A stretch of 64,000 bases of DNA from Pleionea sediminis (GTDB lineage Bacteria > Pseudomonadota > Gammaproteobacteria > Enterobacterales > Kangiellaceae). Below are positions 1 to 9,108 of the stretch, one piece after another. The stretch covers positions 1-64,000 of the forward strand of contig NZ_SUNB01000008.1 in the NCBI RefSeq assembly GCF_007570825.1, in the 5' to 3' direction. The notes beneath the pieces were generated by a model. That model worked only from the letters and a program-made list of their open reading frames with translations, was not told the DNA's origin and ran no database searches. The translations under genes and the position numbers were made by a program. Numbering within the stretch: the stretch's first letter is position 1; each line of letters begins with the position of its first letter.

Positions 1-2025
1 CCCTTTCGGTTGACCCGTCGAACCCGAGGTGTAAGTCACATACGCCAGCGACTCGGCCTGACGACACACCGACAGCGGAGCCGTCGACTCGCTCTGCCAC
101 TGCGACCGCTCACCATCAACACTCAACACCTCCATAAACATCAGGTCATAGGCCGGTAGTTCCGCCAACACCGCCTCATTCACCAGCAAGTAACTCAAAC
201 CGGCATCCTCGAAAATACCCAACAGCCGCTCATGGGGCGTGTTCGGGGCCAAAGGCACATAACCGGCGCCCGCTTTAAGGATGGCCAGCAACGACACCAC
301 CGCATCCAACGAACGAGGCAAACACATCCCTACCCAATCACCCGGTTGCACCCCCCGCGCCTGCAACGCCCGGGCTAACTGAGTACTCTGGGTGTCCAAT
401 GTCCGGTAATCCAGCCTCTCTCCCGACTCGGCCACCACCGCCACTTGCTCTGCGCAGCGCTCAACCACCGCATTAAACACCTCCGGCACCGAGACTTCCC
501 AGCTAGGGATATTCTCAACCGCCCCAGACAACCCTTCTCCTGGCAGCAAGACCGAGCAACGCCACAAGGGTTGGCTCAAAGCCGAAGCGGACGAAGCAGA
601 AGAAGAAACAGCGGACACCCACTGCTGCAACAGCTGCACATAACGCTCGCCAAAACGCTGCATACTCTGCCGACTAAACCGCTCTTCCTGGTAACTTAAG
701 TGCCCCACCAGACCGCCACGGCTACTCGCTTCCACCGACAGCATCAACTCATAGGGCAACAACTGAGGGCCTAATTCACAAGGGCTCACCGTTAAGCCAT
801 CTAATGGCTCAGACGACGATGAATCCCCTCGCTTAGGGCCGGTCGCTGTGTGGGTGTTCTGCAGCACAAAGGTCGCTTGATACAACGACGCCCGACTGCC
901 ACTGCGCCCTACCCCGGCTTGCTCAGCCACCTCATACAAAGACACCGACTGACGGCTGAAGGCCGACACACACATCTGCTTCACTTGCTGTAAATACTCC
1001 GCCAGACTCTGGCGTTCATCCACCGTCACCCGCATCGCCAACACATTCGCAAAAAAGCCTACCACCGACTCCAGCTCCGCTCGCGAACGGTTCGCGACCG
1101 TCGAACCCACACACACATCCGTTTGGCCACTCAAACGCGACAACAACCATTGATAGGTACCCAGCAACACCATGTATAACGTCACACCTTCTTGCTGGGC
1201 TAACGCCTCTAACGACGACACTAACTCGGCCGGTAATTCAAAACTCACCGTTTGACCCAAATAACTCGGCTGGCTCGGCGCCGCTCGGTCATAAGGCAAG
1301 GCTAAACGAGTCAAGTCTTGTAAACGCTCCGACCAATAGGACCATTGCTCTTGATAATCTCGGCTTGACACTTGGCTCCGTTGCCAAACTGCGTAGTCGG
1401 CGTATTGAATTTTTAATGGAGGAAGATCAATAGCAGTGTCTCTGAGCAGTGCTAAATAGATTTGTGAAAGCTCGCTAAACACAATATCCATCGACCAACC
1501 ATCGGAAATAATATGGTGGAGTACTAATGCAATGATCGACTCGCTTGAACTGACTCGAAAGAGTGCCGCTTTAACTGGAGGTTGGCAGGTTAAATCAAAA
1601 CGAGTACAAGCCATTGCCTCTAAAGAAGACTTGAGCTCCTCTTGGTCGTTCCCGTTTACCTTTGAGCAGTTACTTAAATCAATAATCTCTAATTCCGTGA
1701 CTTGGTCACTGATGATTTGCACACCACGGCCATCTTCCCCATCTGCAAAATAGGTTCTAAGTGATTCATGTCTTTGGCATACCTGTCGCCAAGCATTTGC
1801 CAGCAACTCATCATCGACATCACCGGTTAATTTGAATATTGCCGGAATGTTAAACTCTGTTGAGCTGGGGTTGGTTTGCCAATGTAGCCACATCGCAGAC
1901 TGATTATCTGAGCATACGAGCGGTTCATTTCGATTCGTGACGGCTAACTCATTATCGATCGACTCTCGTCGGCGTTGTTTAACTAACTTGAGCAACGAAC
2001 CTTTATTGTTATTTTGAGTTGACAT
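1..2025 (-). CDS. Non-ribosomal peptide synthetase, N-terminal part (C-A..., truncated by window edge)
   Basis: Open from ATG at 2025 to the left edge (675 codons, no stop), so the gene continues outside. Residues about 40-450 form a condensation domain with HHIISDG at residues 170-176 (second His 171, Asp 175). From about residue 480 an adenylation domain begins, with an A1-like LKAGAGYVPL and the A3 core YTSGSTGQPKG as the last residues seen. A leading C domain with no A-T before it means the enzyme must receive an acyl donor in trans. The FAAL-ACP protein encoded upstream in the same direction is the obvious donor. The start lies 32 bp after the stop of the DUF1989 gene, so co-transcription is likely. 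The A-domain specificity pocket lies outside the window, so the amino acid cannot be predicted. GC content jumps inside the C domain (see findings). Confidence 0.95.
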   Translation of the reverse strand, partial: MSTQNNNKGSLLKLVKQRRRESIDNELAVTNRNEPLVCSDNQSAMWLHWQTNPSSTEFNIPAIFKLTGDVDDELLANAWRQVCQRHESLRTYFADGEDGRGVQIISDQVTELEIIDLSNCSKVNGNDQEELKSSLEAMACTRFDLTCQPPVKAALFRVSSSESIIALVLHHIISDGWSMDIVFSELSQIYLALLRDTAIDLPPLKIQYADYAVWQRSQVSSRDYQEQWSYWSERLQDLTRLALPYDRAAPSQPSYLGQTVSFELPAELVSSLEALAQQEGVTLYMVLLGTYQWLLSRLSGQTDVCVGSTVANRSRAELESVVGFFANVLAMRVTVDERQSLAEYLQQVKQMCVSAFSRQSVSLYEVAEQAGVGRSGSRASLYQATFVLQNTHTATGPKRGDSSSSEPLDGLTVSPCELGPQLLPYELMLSVEASSRGGLVGHLSYQEERFSRQSMQRFGERYVQLLQQWVSAVSSSASSASALSQPLWRCSVLLPGEGLSGAVENIPSWEVSVPEVFNAVVERCAEQVAVVAESGERLDYRTLDTQSTQLARALQARGVQPGDWVGMCLPRSLDAVVSLLAILKAGAGYVPLAPNTPHERLLGIFEDAGLSYLLVNEAVLAELPAYDLMFMEVLSVDGERSQWQSESTAPLSVCRQAESLAYVTYTSGSTGQPKG

Positions 2026-2057
2026 GAATACTTCTCTATTAAGCAGTTCTGGTAAAA

Positions 2058-2645
2058 TTAATTGGAACGCATAACTTCAAAATGAATGGATTTATAAGCA
2101 AAGTTATTTGACATACCTGCTGAGCAAGCTGTCACACCAACGATCATGTCCATTTTTGCTTCTAGCAAAATATAATCTCCAGCCTTGCTCTTGGGAGGCA
2201 ATACGTCGATTGCACCATTCTCATCCATGGCAACATGCATGAAAACATTAAACGTTGTTGAAATTTGATCGTGTTGAATACCATAAGGTTTAAAGACTTC
2301 AGTAAGATTGCCAAAGCAACCTTTTTCAACGGGGTGCTCCGGATAAAAATGTTTAAAGGTTCCTTCAGCACAAGGCGTTAACAAGAAGTCGTGTCGTCCT
2401 ACGGTGTCTTCAAGAATTTCAAACATCGGATTACTACGATTGGAATATAGAATATCGCCTTTACTAAAATAAATACTGCACTTGTAATCAATACTCCGAC
2501 CTGACGATAAGTTCTCCCCTAATTCATGTTCATTAAAGGCATATAAGTCGGCGACTTGTTGGCCCTCTGGGTCAATTATTTTCAAAAGGTCATTCTTCTT
2601 AAGAACAACCGACCTACCACTTTTGGGGGGAATCACAACTTTCAT
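2058..2645 (-). CDS. DUF1989 (urea carboxylase-associated family) protein, GrbD-like candidate
   Basis: 195 residues from ATG 2645. An AGAGG ribosome-binding site sits inside the end of the preceding gene, which decides against the longer reading from 2732. Family landmarks seen are TPC at 90-92, HP at 104-105, Cys110 followed by NL, NVFMHV at 133-138, a PP...GDY stretch at 150-158 and Cys174. The cysteines and histidines are consistent with a metal site. The stop of the YqcI/YcgG-family gene is 4 bp upstream, so the two are translationally coupled. As I recall, a gene pair from these families (grbD and grbE) was shown by mutation to be needed for the diazeniumdiolate amino acid of gramibactin. 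By context this protein may act on an N-hydroxylated arginine. It could instead be a general urea or guanidine metabolism protein. Family is confident; function is inferred. Confidence 0.85.
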   Translation of the reverse strand: MKVVIPPKSGRSVVLKKNDLLKIIDPEGQQVADLYAFNEHELGENLSSGRSIDYKCSIYFSKGDILYSNRSNPMFEILEDTVGRHDFLLTPCAEGTFKHFYPEHPVEKGCFGNLTEVFKPYGIQHDQISTTFNVFMHVAMDENGAIDVLPPKSKAGDYILLEAKMDMIVGVTACSAGMSNNFAYKSIHFEVMRSN

Positions 2646-2649
2646 TTTA

Positions 2650-3306
2650 TTAACCTCTAGCTTTAAAAGGACAAGTCCAATTTTCTTCAACGATTCGACC
2701 ACTGTACTGCCGGGCTTCAGAAGCCTCTCCAAAGTCGCTTAAGTTTGGATTGATAGATCCAGAAAACGTAATATCTTTTTTTCTTGCTGTTGTTTGATAT
2801 CGCTCAAAGTCACCAGACTCTCTTAAACGTTGAAACTGGTCATGCATGTTAAAAACGAGTAATGGCACTTCAAATCTTCGAGCTTTTCGATTGCTATTAG
2901 GATGCATACCTATAACAAATAACTTTCTTTCTCCTAAACTGAAAGAAAAATCATTATTAGCAGGATTAGAACTTGAGTTGGGTGCCCAAGAAAAATGTCT
3001 AGAATCTAAATCATGGAGACGTTGTAAAAACAACCACAAATAACGTTCAAAATCCACTTCTGATAAATCGAGTGGTTGTTTAAAAAAGACAGCTAAACTT
3101 AGAAACATCTCTTGGTCGCTGTCATAAGCATCGATAAACTGATAAATTGATTCAAGCACCTTTTCTGCATCTAACACGGATCTGAAATCATCTACATAGC
3201 AAGTACGCATTCGCTCAAACTTTACGGCACTTTTTGCTCCCGGACATGGGTAATGTCGTTGCGAGACGAAGTCTTTGAATCGTTGTTCAATATTTAATGT
3301 ACTCAT
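2650..3306 (-). CDS. YqcI/YcgG family protein, candidate arginine/guanidine N-hydroxylase (GrbE/GntA-like)
   Basis: 218 residues, full length for the family. Visible family motifs are CPGAK at 21-25, GMHP at 133-136, KARRFEVPLLVFNMH at 141-155, a GSINPNLSDFGE stretch near 183-194, EARQYSGR at 197-204 and WTCPF at 210-214. Characterised members are heme- or iron-dependent N-oxygenases acting on guanidino groups, such as the guanitoxin GntA and the argolaphos arginine hydroxylase. In gramibactin-type clusters the homologue is required for the diazeniumdiolate residue. It follows the FAAL fusion gene by 6 bp and precedes the DUF1989 gene by 4 bp, so it sits inside the NRPS operon. Predicted role: hydroxylation of arginine nitrogen as the first step to an N-hydroxy or diazeniumdiolate building block for the NRPS. 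Substrate is inferred. Confidence 0.88.
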   Translation of the reverse strand: MSTLNIEQRFKDFVSQRHYPCPGAKSAVKFERMRTCYVDDFRSVLDAEKVLESIYQFIDAYDSDQEMFLSLAVFFKQPLDLSEVDFERYLWLFLQRLHDLDSRHFSWAPNSSSNPANNDFSFSLGERKLFVIGMHPNSNRKARRFEVPLLVFNMHDQFQRLRESGDFERYQTTARKKDITFSGSINPNLSDFGEASEARQYSGRIVEENWTCPFKARG

Positions 3307-3312
3307 CTTATT

Positions 3313-6300
3313 CTACTCCACTCCATCGGCAGTAATTTCTTCTAAAAGAAGCTCTTCAATTGACTGGTGAGAAGTATGTTTCTTAGTTAGCGACTTGCTG
3401 TTTTTAAGTTTGTTATTAATGTATTCTGAGTAGTTGCCGCTTACACTTAAAGAATCCTCACCAACCCTGTCAACAGGTTCAGATTCAGCACCATTAATAC
3501 TAACTTGCTGCCCGACAAAACATGCAAGCTCTTTAAGAGTCGGGTAGTTCCAAATGAGGGTTGGTGATAACTCTATTTCTAACCAGTCTTCCAGACCAAC
3601 TATAAATGACGTAGAAGAAACCGAATCGAGTCCGAGTTCAGAAAAAGTCATCTGAGGAGTGATTTTTATATCGCCTTTGTTAATACTTGAAGTTTTAAGC
3701 TCGTTTTTAAGCCAAACTTCCATCCAAGCCAAAATATCTTTTTCATGCTCTTTGGTGGTATTTTTTCCAGCTACTTTCTTAGCTTGTACTTTACTACTAT
3801 CAAAAACATCTCGCGTGACTTGGTTGTCGGTTGCTTGAATATCAAATACAGCATCTGGATTGATATCATGTGTATCAATTGTGGCTGGACGTGAGAATAA
3901 TGGAGTGCGCCTTAAACCTTTTTCCAACTCAAATAAAGTGTTGATTTCATCCGGTATACAAAGGTTTCCAATATGATTAAAGTCCAGAAGACCTTGTTGA
4001 AAATTATAACTAAGCTTTAACTTAGCTACTTCTTGTTCCAACCAAACTTCAACTAAAGAAACCGTACTGCTGGACATGTTTAGTTTATGAATGCCAATGG
4101 CAGACTTCAAAACAAACAGTACGGTGAGTTTTCCAGCACGATGATGTTTTAGATGAATCAGCTGAGGGTTGGTAGAGATCGTCTTGTTACTAGAAACCTC
4201 TTCTAATAACTCATTAAACTGTGCAACAGTTTTCGCCTCGACATTAAAGATGTTTTTTAACGCAGAAGTTATTGTTATAGAGTTAGAGCAAGCTAAAGCA
4301 CCTAGATGATCAAGCAAAACCTCTGAGGTACCTTCAAAGATGCGCATCACTCTAACATCTCTCATAATACGTGATGCGGTATTTGTTTCTTCGAAACCTC
4401 GACCTCCCATTATTTGAACCAACTCATCTGCCGATTGCCAGGCCGCCTCACTAGCGAAAACTTTCGCTGCTGCCATGATCCAATCAGGAACTTGTACTCC
4501 TTGATCAAGTAACTGGGTGACTCGGGAAACTAATGCATCTAAACAATGCATTGAGCATTGCATATTGGCTAGGTAAACCTGTGTTACGCCGTTATCATAC
4601 AAACGTCCAGTAGCAATATATCGACTTTTCGCATACTCTTGGGCAAGAGTAAATGTACGTGTAACAATGCCAAAACCTACTGAAGCCAACCATAATCGAG
4701 TTCGAACCATAATGGCCTTAGCATGTGCTAACCCTTGCTCAGGTGTACTTAGTTGCTGGTGGCCGTTGACAGTAAGATTTTTGAAGGTGATATCATTTTG
4801 AACCATGCCTCGCATGCCTAAAGTCATCGACTCCTGGCCGATCAACAAACCTTCTTGATCAGTGAAAACTGAAAAGCCGACCATTCCATCGTGTACGCCA
4901 GATGCTGACACGCTATTCACGAAAACATTGATGACCCCAGCCCAACCAGCATTACCTATCCAAACTTTTTTGCCATTTATACGCCACTGATCACTCGTAG
5001 GTATTTTATGTGCACTAGAGCGAATCGCTGTAACATGAGATCCCGCACTCTCTTCTGTAAATGCAAAGGAGCCCAATTGACGTCCACTGGCAAGTAGTGG
5101 CACAACTTCGGCTTTGTACTCTTCGCTCCCAAAGTTCATAATAGGGTCGATTCCCAACGAGTTATGAACTAATGTCATCGCCGCTAAATTCACATCGGTC
5201 CAGGCAAGATGTTTATAAATCTTTGAGGCGTACTCAAATCCACCACCCAAACCACCAAAGTCACTGGGTGTAGTTAACCCTAACAGCCCTTGGTTGCCAA
5301 ATTCCAATATCACATGAGGTGGGATACAACGTCTCTCATCAATCGAGTATAAATCGGTGCGCTTTGCACAAAATTGAGTAATCCATTTATTGAGTTCTTC
5401 AGGTGTTCGAGAGACCTGTTGCCTAACAGAAGGATGGCTTTCATTAATAATCTGCTCAGACTCATCCTCCATTACTTGGTAACGAACATCCACCAAGCGA
5501 TTATCACTGAATCGAGCCGCTAATTTTCGTCGCTGTATTTTTCCACTGGTTGTTCTAGGAATGGTTCCCCTGGGTACAATGACCAAGTCAAATATCGATA
5601 AGCCATGACACTCAAAAACTTCCTTTTTAATTTTGTTAACAAATCGATGACTGACACTTTTGCGACTGGTTTTTGGCACTTCACAGACAATAACCAAGTT
5701 TTCAACAGTCGCATTAACAAAGCTAAACGCCGCACAACGCATACCAACTAAGGCAGTATCACACGCTAAAACCGTCTGCTCAATATCTGATGGTGCGTGG
5801 TTTTCTCCACGGATAATAATCAAATCCTTAGTTCTTCCGATAATATATAGTTCACTCTCATATATAAATCCGATATCACCAGTCCTTAAATATTCTGTTG
5901 AATCATTATCCAATTTTGCACGAAATATTTCTTCGCTTAATGCCTCTTGTTGCCAGTAACCAGCCCCGTTTGAGAGACTACTAACCCAAATTTCGCCAGT
6001 CTCTTTTTTGTCGCATTCTTGACCTGTGACAGGATTGACAATTTTAACCGTTACTCCTTGAATGGGTTTGCCACAGCTCACCACTTCTAATGAGGACTCT
6101 CCTTCTTTTGCGAAGACAACTCTAGCTTTTGCTAAAGAAGGCCGATGCAATTTCTTTGTTTTCAATCCGCCTTGTGTGGATACCAATAATGTTGCTTCAG
6201 CTAAACCATAAGCCGGATGCAAAGCCCCTTCTTTTAGTCCTTTTTGCTCCATTTTATGTTGAAATTTTCGGACTGCCTCAGGATTAATCGGTTCAGCTCC

Positions 6301-7140
6301 AAAGCTCAGTTTTTTCCAGGAACTTAAATCAAAGTCACGTTGCGTATTTTTGGATAAATCCTTTAAACACAGCTCAAACGCGAAACTAGGGCAAGAGCTG
6401 TGTGTTATGCCAAATTTAGATACACAACTCAACCACTCCGTGGGTCGCTTTAGGAACCGAAAAGGCGACATAATATACACATTAGCACCCGCATAAATAG
6501 GTGCTAGCACTCCCTCTATTAGACCATAGTCATGTGTATGTGGCATCCAGGAGAGCGTATGACTTTCACTAGTCATATCCCATGTTTTGGTCACTTGCTT
6601 TAAATGATTACTCAATCCAAATCGAGTTATAGCGACACCTTTAGGATTGCCTGTTGAACCAGAACTGTACTGCAAATAAGCAATATCATGTTCGTTTGCT
6701 TTATCAACTAAAGGAGATGATGTCGTTTGACTGAGTTCTTCTAAAGTGACTATTTGTGACTCTTTAAACTTATTTCCAAAGTCAGCGATGACATTTTCTT
6801 TGTTGAAACCATTTTGAATCAACACAACCGCTGCATTAGAGTTCGATGAAATAGACTTTAAGCGTGATGTAGCGCGTTTTTTAGACTGACTTGTAATAGT
6901 CGGTAGTGGAACGGCAATAACCGATGCCTTGAGACAAGCTAAAAACGTCTTTATAAAGTCAAGGCCAGGAGAAAAGTATAAAATAGCCACTTTTCCCACC
7001 AATCCTTTTGACTGCAAACCAGCGCACAGCAAATTTGTTTCGGTTTCGAGTGAATCATAAGTTACCGAATCAACAACACTTTCTTTCTCTAGAAATTGAA
7101 CTCTGTTTCCTTTAACAGAATTTGAACGCAAATCTATCAC
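3313..7140 (-). CDS. Fatty acyl-AMP ligase / acyl-CoA dehydrogenase-like / acyl carrier protein fusion
   Basis: 1275 residues from a GTG at 7140, with AAGG seven bases upstream. Residues 1-545 are a fatty acyl-AMP ligase: YSSGSTGNPKGVAI at 158-171, WMPHTHDYGLIEG at 198-210, TGEIWV at 381-386, RTGDIGF at 419-425 and GRTKDLIIIRGEN at 435-447. Residues 580-950 are an acyl-CoA dehydrogenase domain with FTEESAGS at 694-701, GGRGF at 912-916 and the catalytic-base motif FEGTSE (Glu936). Residues 1135-1212 are a carrier protein with LGLDS, Ser1173 being the phosphopantetheine site. The likely role is to activate a fatty acid, load it on the ACP, possibly desaturate it at the alpha-beta position, and hand it to the NRPS starter C domain. 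Gap to the next gene is 6 bp. A long Lys/Ser-rich tail follows the ACP. Acyl chain length cannot be read. Confidence 0.93.
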   Translation of the reverse strand: MIDLRSNSVKGNRVQFLEKESVVDSVTYDSLETETNLLCAGLQSKGLVGKVAILYFSPGLDFIKTFLACLKASVIAVPLPTITSQSKKRATSRLKSISSNSNAAVVLIQNGFNKENVIADFGNKFKESQIVTLEELSQTTSSPLVDKANEHDIAYLQYSSGSTGNPKGVAITRFGLSNHLKQVTKTWDMTSESHTLSWMPHTHDYGLIEGVLAPIYAGANVYIMSPFRFLKRPTEWLSCVSKFGITHSSCPSFAFELCLKDLSKNTQRDFDLSSWKKLSFGAEPINPEAVRKFQHKMEQKGLKEGALHPAYGLAEATLLVSTQGGLKTKKLHRPSLAKARVVFAKEGESSLEVVSCGKPIQGVTVKIVNPVTGQECDKKETGEIWVSSLSNGAGYWQQEALSEEIFRAKLDNDSTEYLRTGDIGFIYESELYIIGRTKDLIIIRGENHAPSDIEQTVLACDTALVGMRCAAFSFVNATVENLVIVCEVPKTSRKSVSHRFVNKIKKEVFECHGLSIFDLVIVPRGTIPRTTSGKIQRRKLAARFSDNRLVDVRYQVMEDESEQIINESHPSVRQQVSRTPEELNKWITQFCAKRTDLYSIDERRCIPPHVILEFGNQGLLGLTTPSDFGGLGGGFEYASKIYKHLAWTDVNLAAMTLVHNSLGIDPIMNFGSEEYKAEVVPLLASGRQLGSFAFTEESAGSHVTAIRSSAHKIPTSDQWRINGKKVWIGNAGWAGVINVFVNSVSASGVHDGMVGFSVFTDQEGLLIGQESMTLGMRGMVQNDITFKNLTVNGHQQLSTPEQGLAHAKAIMVRTRLWLASVGFGIVTRTFTLAQEYAKSRYIATGRLYDNGVTQVYLANMQCSMHCLDALVSRVTQLLDQGVQVPDWIMAAAKVFASEAAWQSADELVQIMGGRGFEETNTASRIMRDVRVMRIFEGTSEVLLDHLGALACSNSITITSALKNIFNVEAKTVAQFNELLEEVSSNKTISTNPQLIHLKHHRAGKLTVLFVLKSAIGIHKLNMSSSTVSLVEVWLEQEVAKLKLSYNFQQGLLDFNHIGNLCIPDEINTLFELEKGLRRTPLFSRPATIDTHDINPDAVFDIQATDNQVTRDVFDSSKVQAKKVAGKNTTKEHEKDILAWMEVWLKNELKTSSINKGDIKITPQMTFSELGLDSVSSTSFIVGLEDWLEIELSPTLIWNYPTLKELACFVGQQVSINGAESEPVDRVGEDSLSVSGNYSEYINNKLKNSKSLTKKHTSHQSIEELLLEEITADGVE

Positions 7141-8206
7141 ATCATCACCTTGATAATTATATTCGATGAAGCAATCCTGTGAGAATCAGACGAAAAAACT
7201 CGACTAACGCTGTTGAGCAGTGATTCTCTTTTGCAACATAGATTTATTTCTTTTCTACTATTTAAAACATTTCCATATAAAATTACTTTTAACAACGAGT
7301 AACATAGGCAATAATTTGGCACCCAAGTTTTTAGAGATGTCTTATTATCCCGTTATATTTATCCTAAATAAATTATTTACATTCCGTTATTTGCTATAAA
7401 AAGCTTATATTTTTTAGTTTTTACACAAGACTGTAGCTTACAATAAAAAGCAATCTTAAATATTATGAGTTCAAAAATATCCATTTCTTGTAAAAACCAT
7501 TTTTAATACAGGAAGTTCATCAAGAACTCTTGAATAGCTGTATGTTTAAATTCCATTAAACTGTATTTAACTTTAATTACTTCCATTATTTCTAGTCGAT
7601 TTCAAGTACCGACGTATCCATTATATCTCTGAGTGTAGAGTTGTCAACTTACATTGTTCAGTCACTAGATAAATAAAAACATTTATTATTTTAACCGAAA
7701 AAGTGGCTATGTATTTTACATATCTTTTTGATTGAAGCTCTAGAACTATTACAGAACAACTCCCAAGATACTTCAAACCAACAAATCTCCTTATGCAAAT
7801 ACAACCAACTCTTTTCAATATCTAAAACGAGTTTGCAATCTATTTGTTGGCTGTTGTTTTGGAGTGTTCGTCCAAGGTTAACAATTTAGCCTCAAACATT
7901 GAATCTCCATAGCAATTTTATATGAGTTTTTTTGATCAAGCAGCAATCAATGATCGAAGTTAGCTGAATAAATGAAACGTCCTAATACCTAATAACGACC
8001 TTTAGTTATAGAGTTATGTAAACCAGAGCTCAACAATACTCTCAATATAATCCCTGTAAATCAACCTGCAAAATTTATCATCATTGTTAACTGCTTTTGC
8101 AAAAAACTATCTTGTTGAACAAATGATTAAAGTAACAATTTTCTAGACAATCTTAACGCATTAAGCCAAGACACTCCTCCAGCGTCATAGAACATTACTT
8201 AGTTGG
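7141..8206. other. Gene-free AT-rich stretch between PPTase and FAAL genes
   Basis: About 1.07 kb with no convincing coding frame on either strand. Only short frames without ribosome-binding sites occur (for example near 7137-7322 and 7621-7818). It probably carries the promoter of the FAAL-hydroxylase-NRPS operon. No clear sigma70 pair or terminator was found by eye. Confidence 0.5.
7151..7165 (-). promoter_or_regulatory. Possible Fur-like site before the FAAL gene
   Basis: TGATAATTATATTCG matches 11 of 14 fixed positions of the 7-1-7 Fur motif TGATAAT-n-ATTATCA. It lies directly upstream of the ribosome-binding site of the fusion gene, where a repressor would block transcription or initiation. 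In such AT-rich DNA several matches of this quality are expected by chance, so this is a weak call supported mainly by the siderophore context. Confidence 0.2.
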
Positions 8207-8986
8207 TTAAACTATCAAAAGTTGCGATAAGCAATCCTGCTTAGGTTCAATTAATAGAGTTATCACTTGAACGCTATCATAAGAATAGAACACTTGATAA
8301 GTGAGCTTTAAATTGTTTTTAACAGCAAAGGCTCTTTCAATATTAAACTCCATCATTTGATTCTGCGTATTCACAGAACAGAGTATTGCAATATCAAAGT
8401 CAAAAAATTTGCCCACCTTAGCATATAGGGCTTTAAAAATACTTTCCTTTGCTGAAAAAATAAGTGTTAGTGCACGACTCATATCAAATCCATTGGAGGT
8501 TACCAGATCAATCTCAGACTCAATGCAAACAATACTAGCAATGTCATTAACCTTGTCTGGCGAAATAATTTTTTCTACATCAATTCCCAATGAATCAGCA
8601 TCTCTCGTTTTTGCAAGTAAGCATATCGCTTTTGATGAACTGTGTGTTATTGAGCCAATAATTCCTTCTGGCCAAATGGGTTCTCGATGCTTTCCTATTT
8701 TTATCTCGAGGTCATCTTCTCCTCTCAAACCAATTTTCGTCAGCGCTTCTCTTGCAACATATCTTCCAGCCAGAAATTCTGTTTGTCTTTTAGATACCGA
8801 TTGCAAAATGCATTCTGGACAAGAAATTCCAAGTTGCTTAAATAAACTAACTGTAAAGTCAATCGCATTAAAGTCACATGATACCAAGAGAATAGGCAAC
8901 GCTCGGTGCTCATAATAACGCAAATTTTTAACAAATAAATTCTTGAGAACTTCTTCTTTCTTCAAATAAAATTCTTTAATGTACAT
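8207..8986 (-). CDS. 4'-phosphopantetheinyl transferase (Sfp/EntD type)
   Basis: 259 residues. The family motifs are in order: KRQTEFLAGRYVAREAL near 66-82, REPIWPEG then GSITHS at 111-116, GIDVE at 134-138 (metal-binding Asp136 and Glu138), and FSAKESIFKAL at 177-187 (Glu181, Lys185). It transfers phosphopantetheine from CoA to carrier-protein serines, here presumably Ser1173 of the FAAL fusion and the NRPS T domains. Length and motif order fit the EntD-like branch common in siderophore clusters. It is encoded in the same direction as the NRPS genes but separated from them by about 1 kb, so it may be transcribed separately. No strong Shine-Dalgarno precedes the ATG, and the exact start is uncertain by a few residues. 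Confidence 0.93.
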   Translation of the reverse strand: MYIKEFYLKKEEVLKNLFVKNLRYYEHRALPILLVSCDFNAIDFTVSLFKQLGISCPECILQSVSKRQTEFLAGRYVAREALTKIGLRGEDDLEIKIGKHREPIWPEGIIGSITHSSSKAICLLAKTRDADSLGIDVEKIISPDKVNDIASIVCIESEIDLVTSNGFDMSRALTLIFSAKESIFKALYAKVGKFFDFDIAILCSVNTQNQMMEFNIERAFAVKNNLKLTYQVFYSYDSVQVITLLIEPKQDCLSQLLIV

Positions 8987-9108
8987 AAATAAATGGAAAA
9001 CTAAATGTCCTTGTGATGCGCCCCATAATCTCCGCTTTATCTGTCAATGATTCCGGGATTTTATTGTCAACTTCTAATCAGCAATCCCCTTTATACGCTC
9101 ATCTCTAT

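Noticed and set aside
445-699. Plus-strand frame of 84 codons
   Set aside because: Lies opposite the NRPS adenylation region; a shadow in GC-rich DNA.
7137-7322. 61-codon minus-strand frame upstream of the FAAL gene
   Set aside because: No ribosome-binding site or family likeness; it only overlaps the leader of the operon.
9043-9073. Two TTGACA-type boxes on the minus strand upstream of the PPTase gene
   Set aside because: Neither has a -10 box at 16-18 bp, so no promoter call was made.
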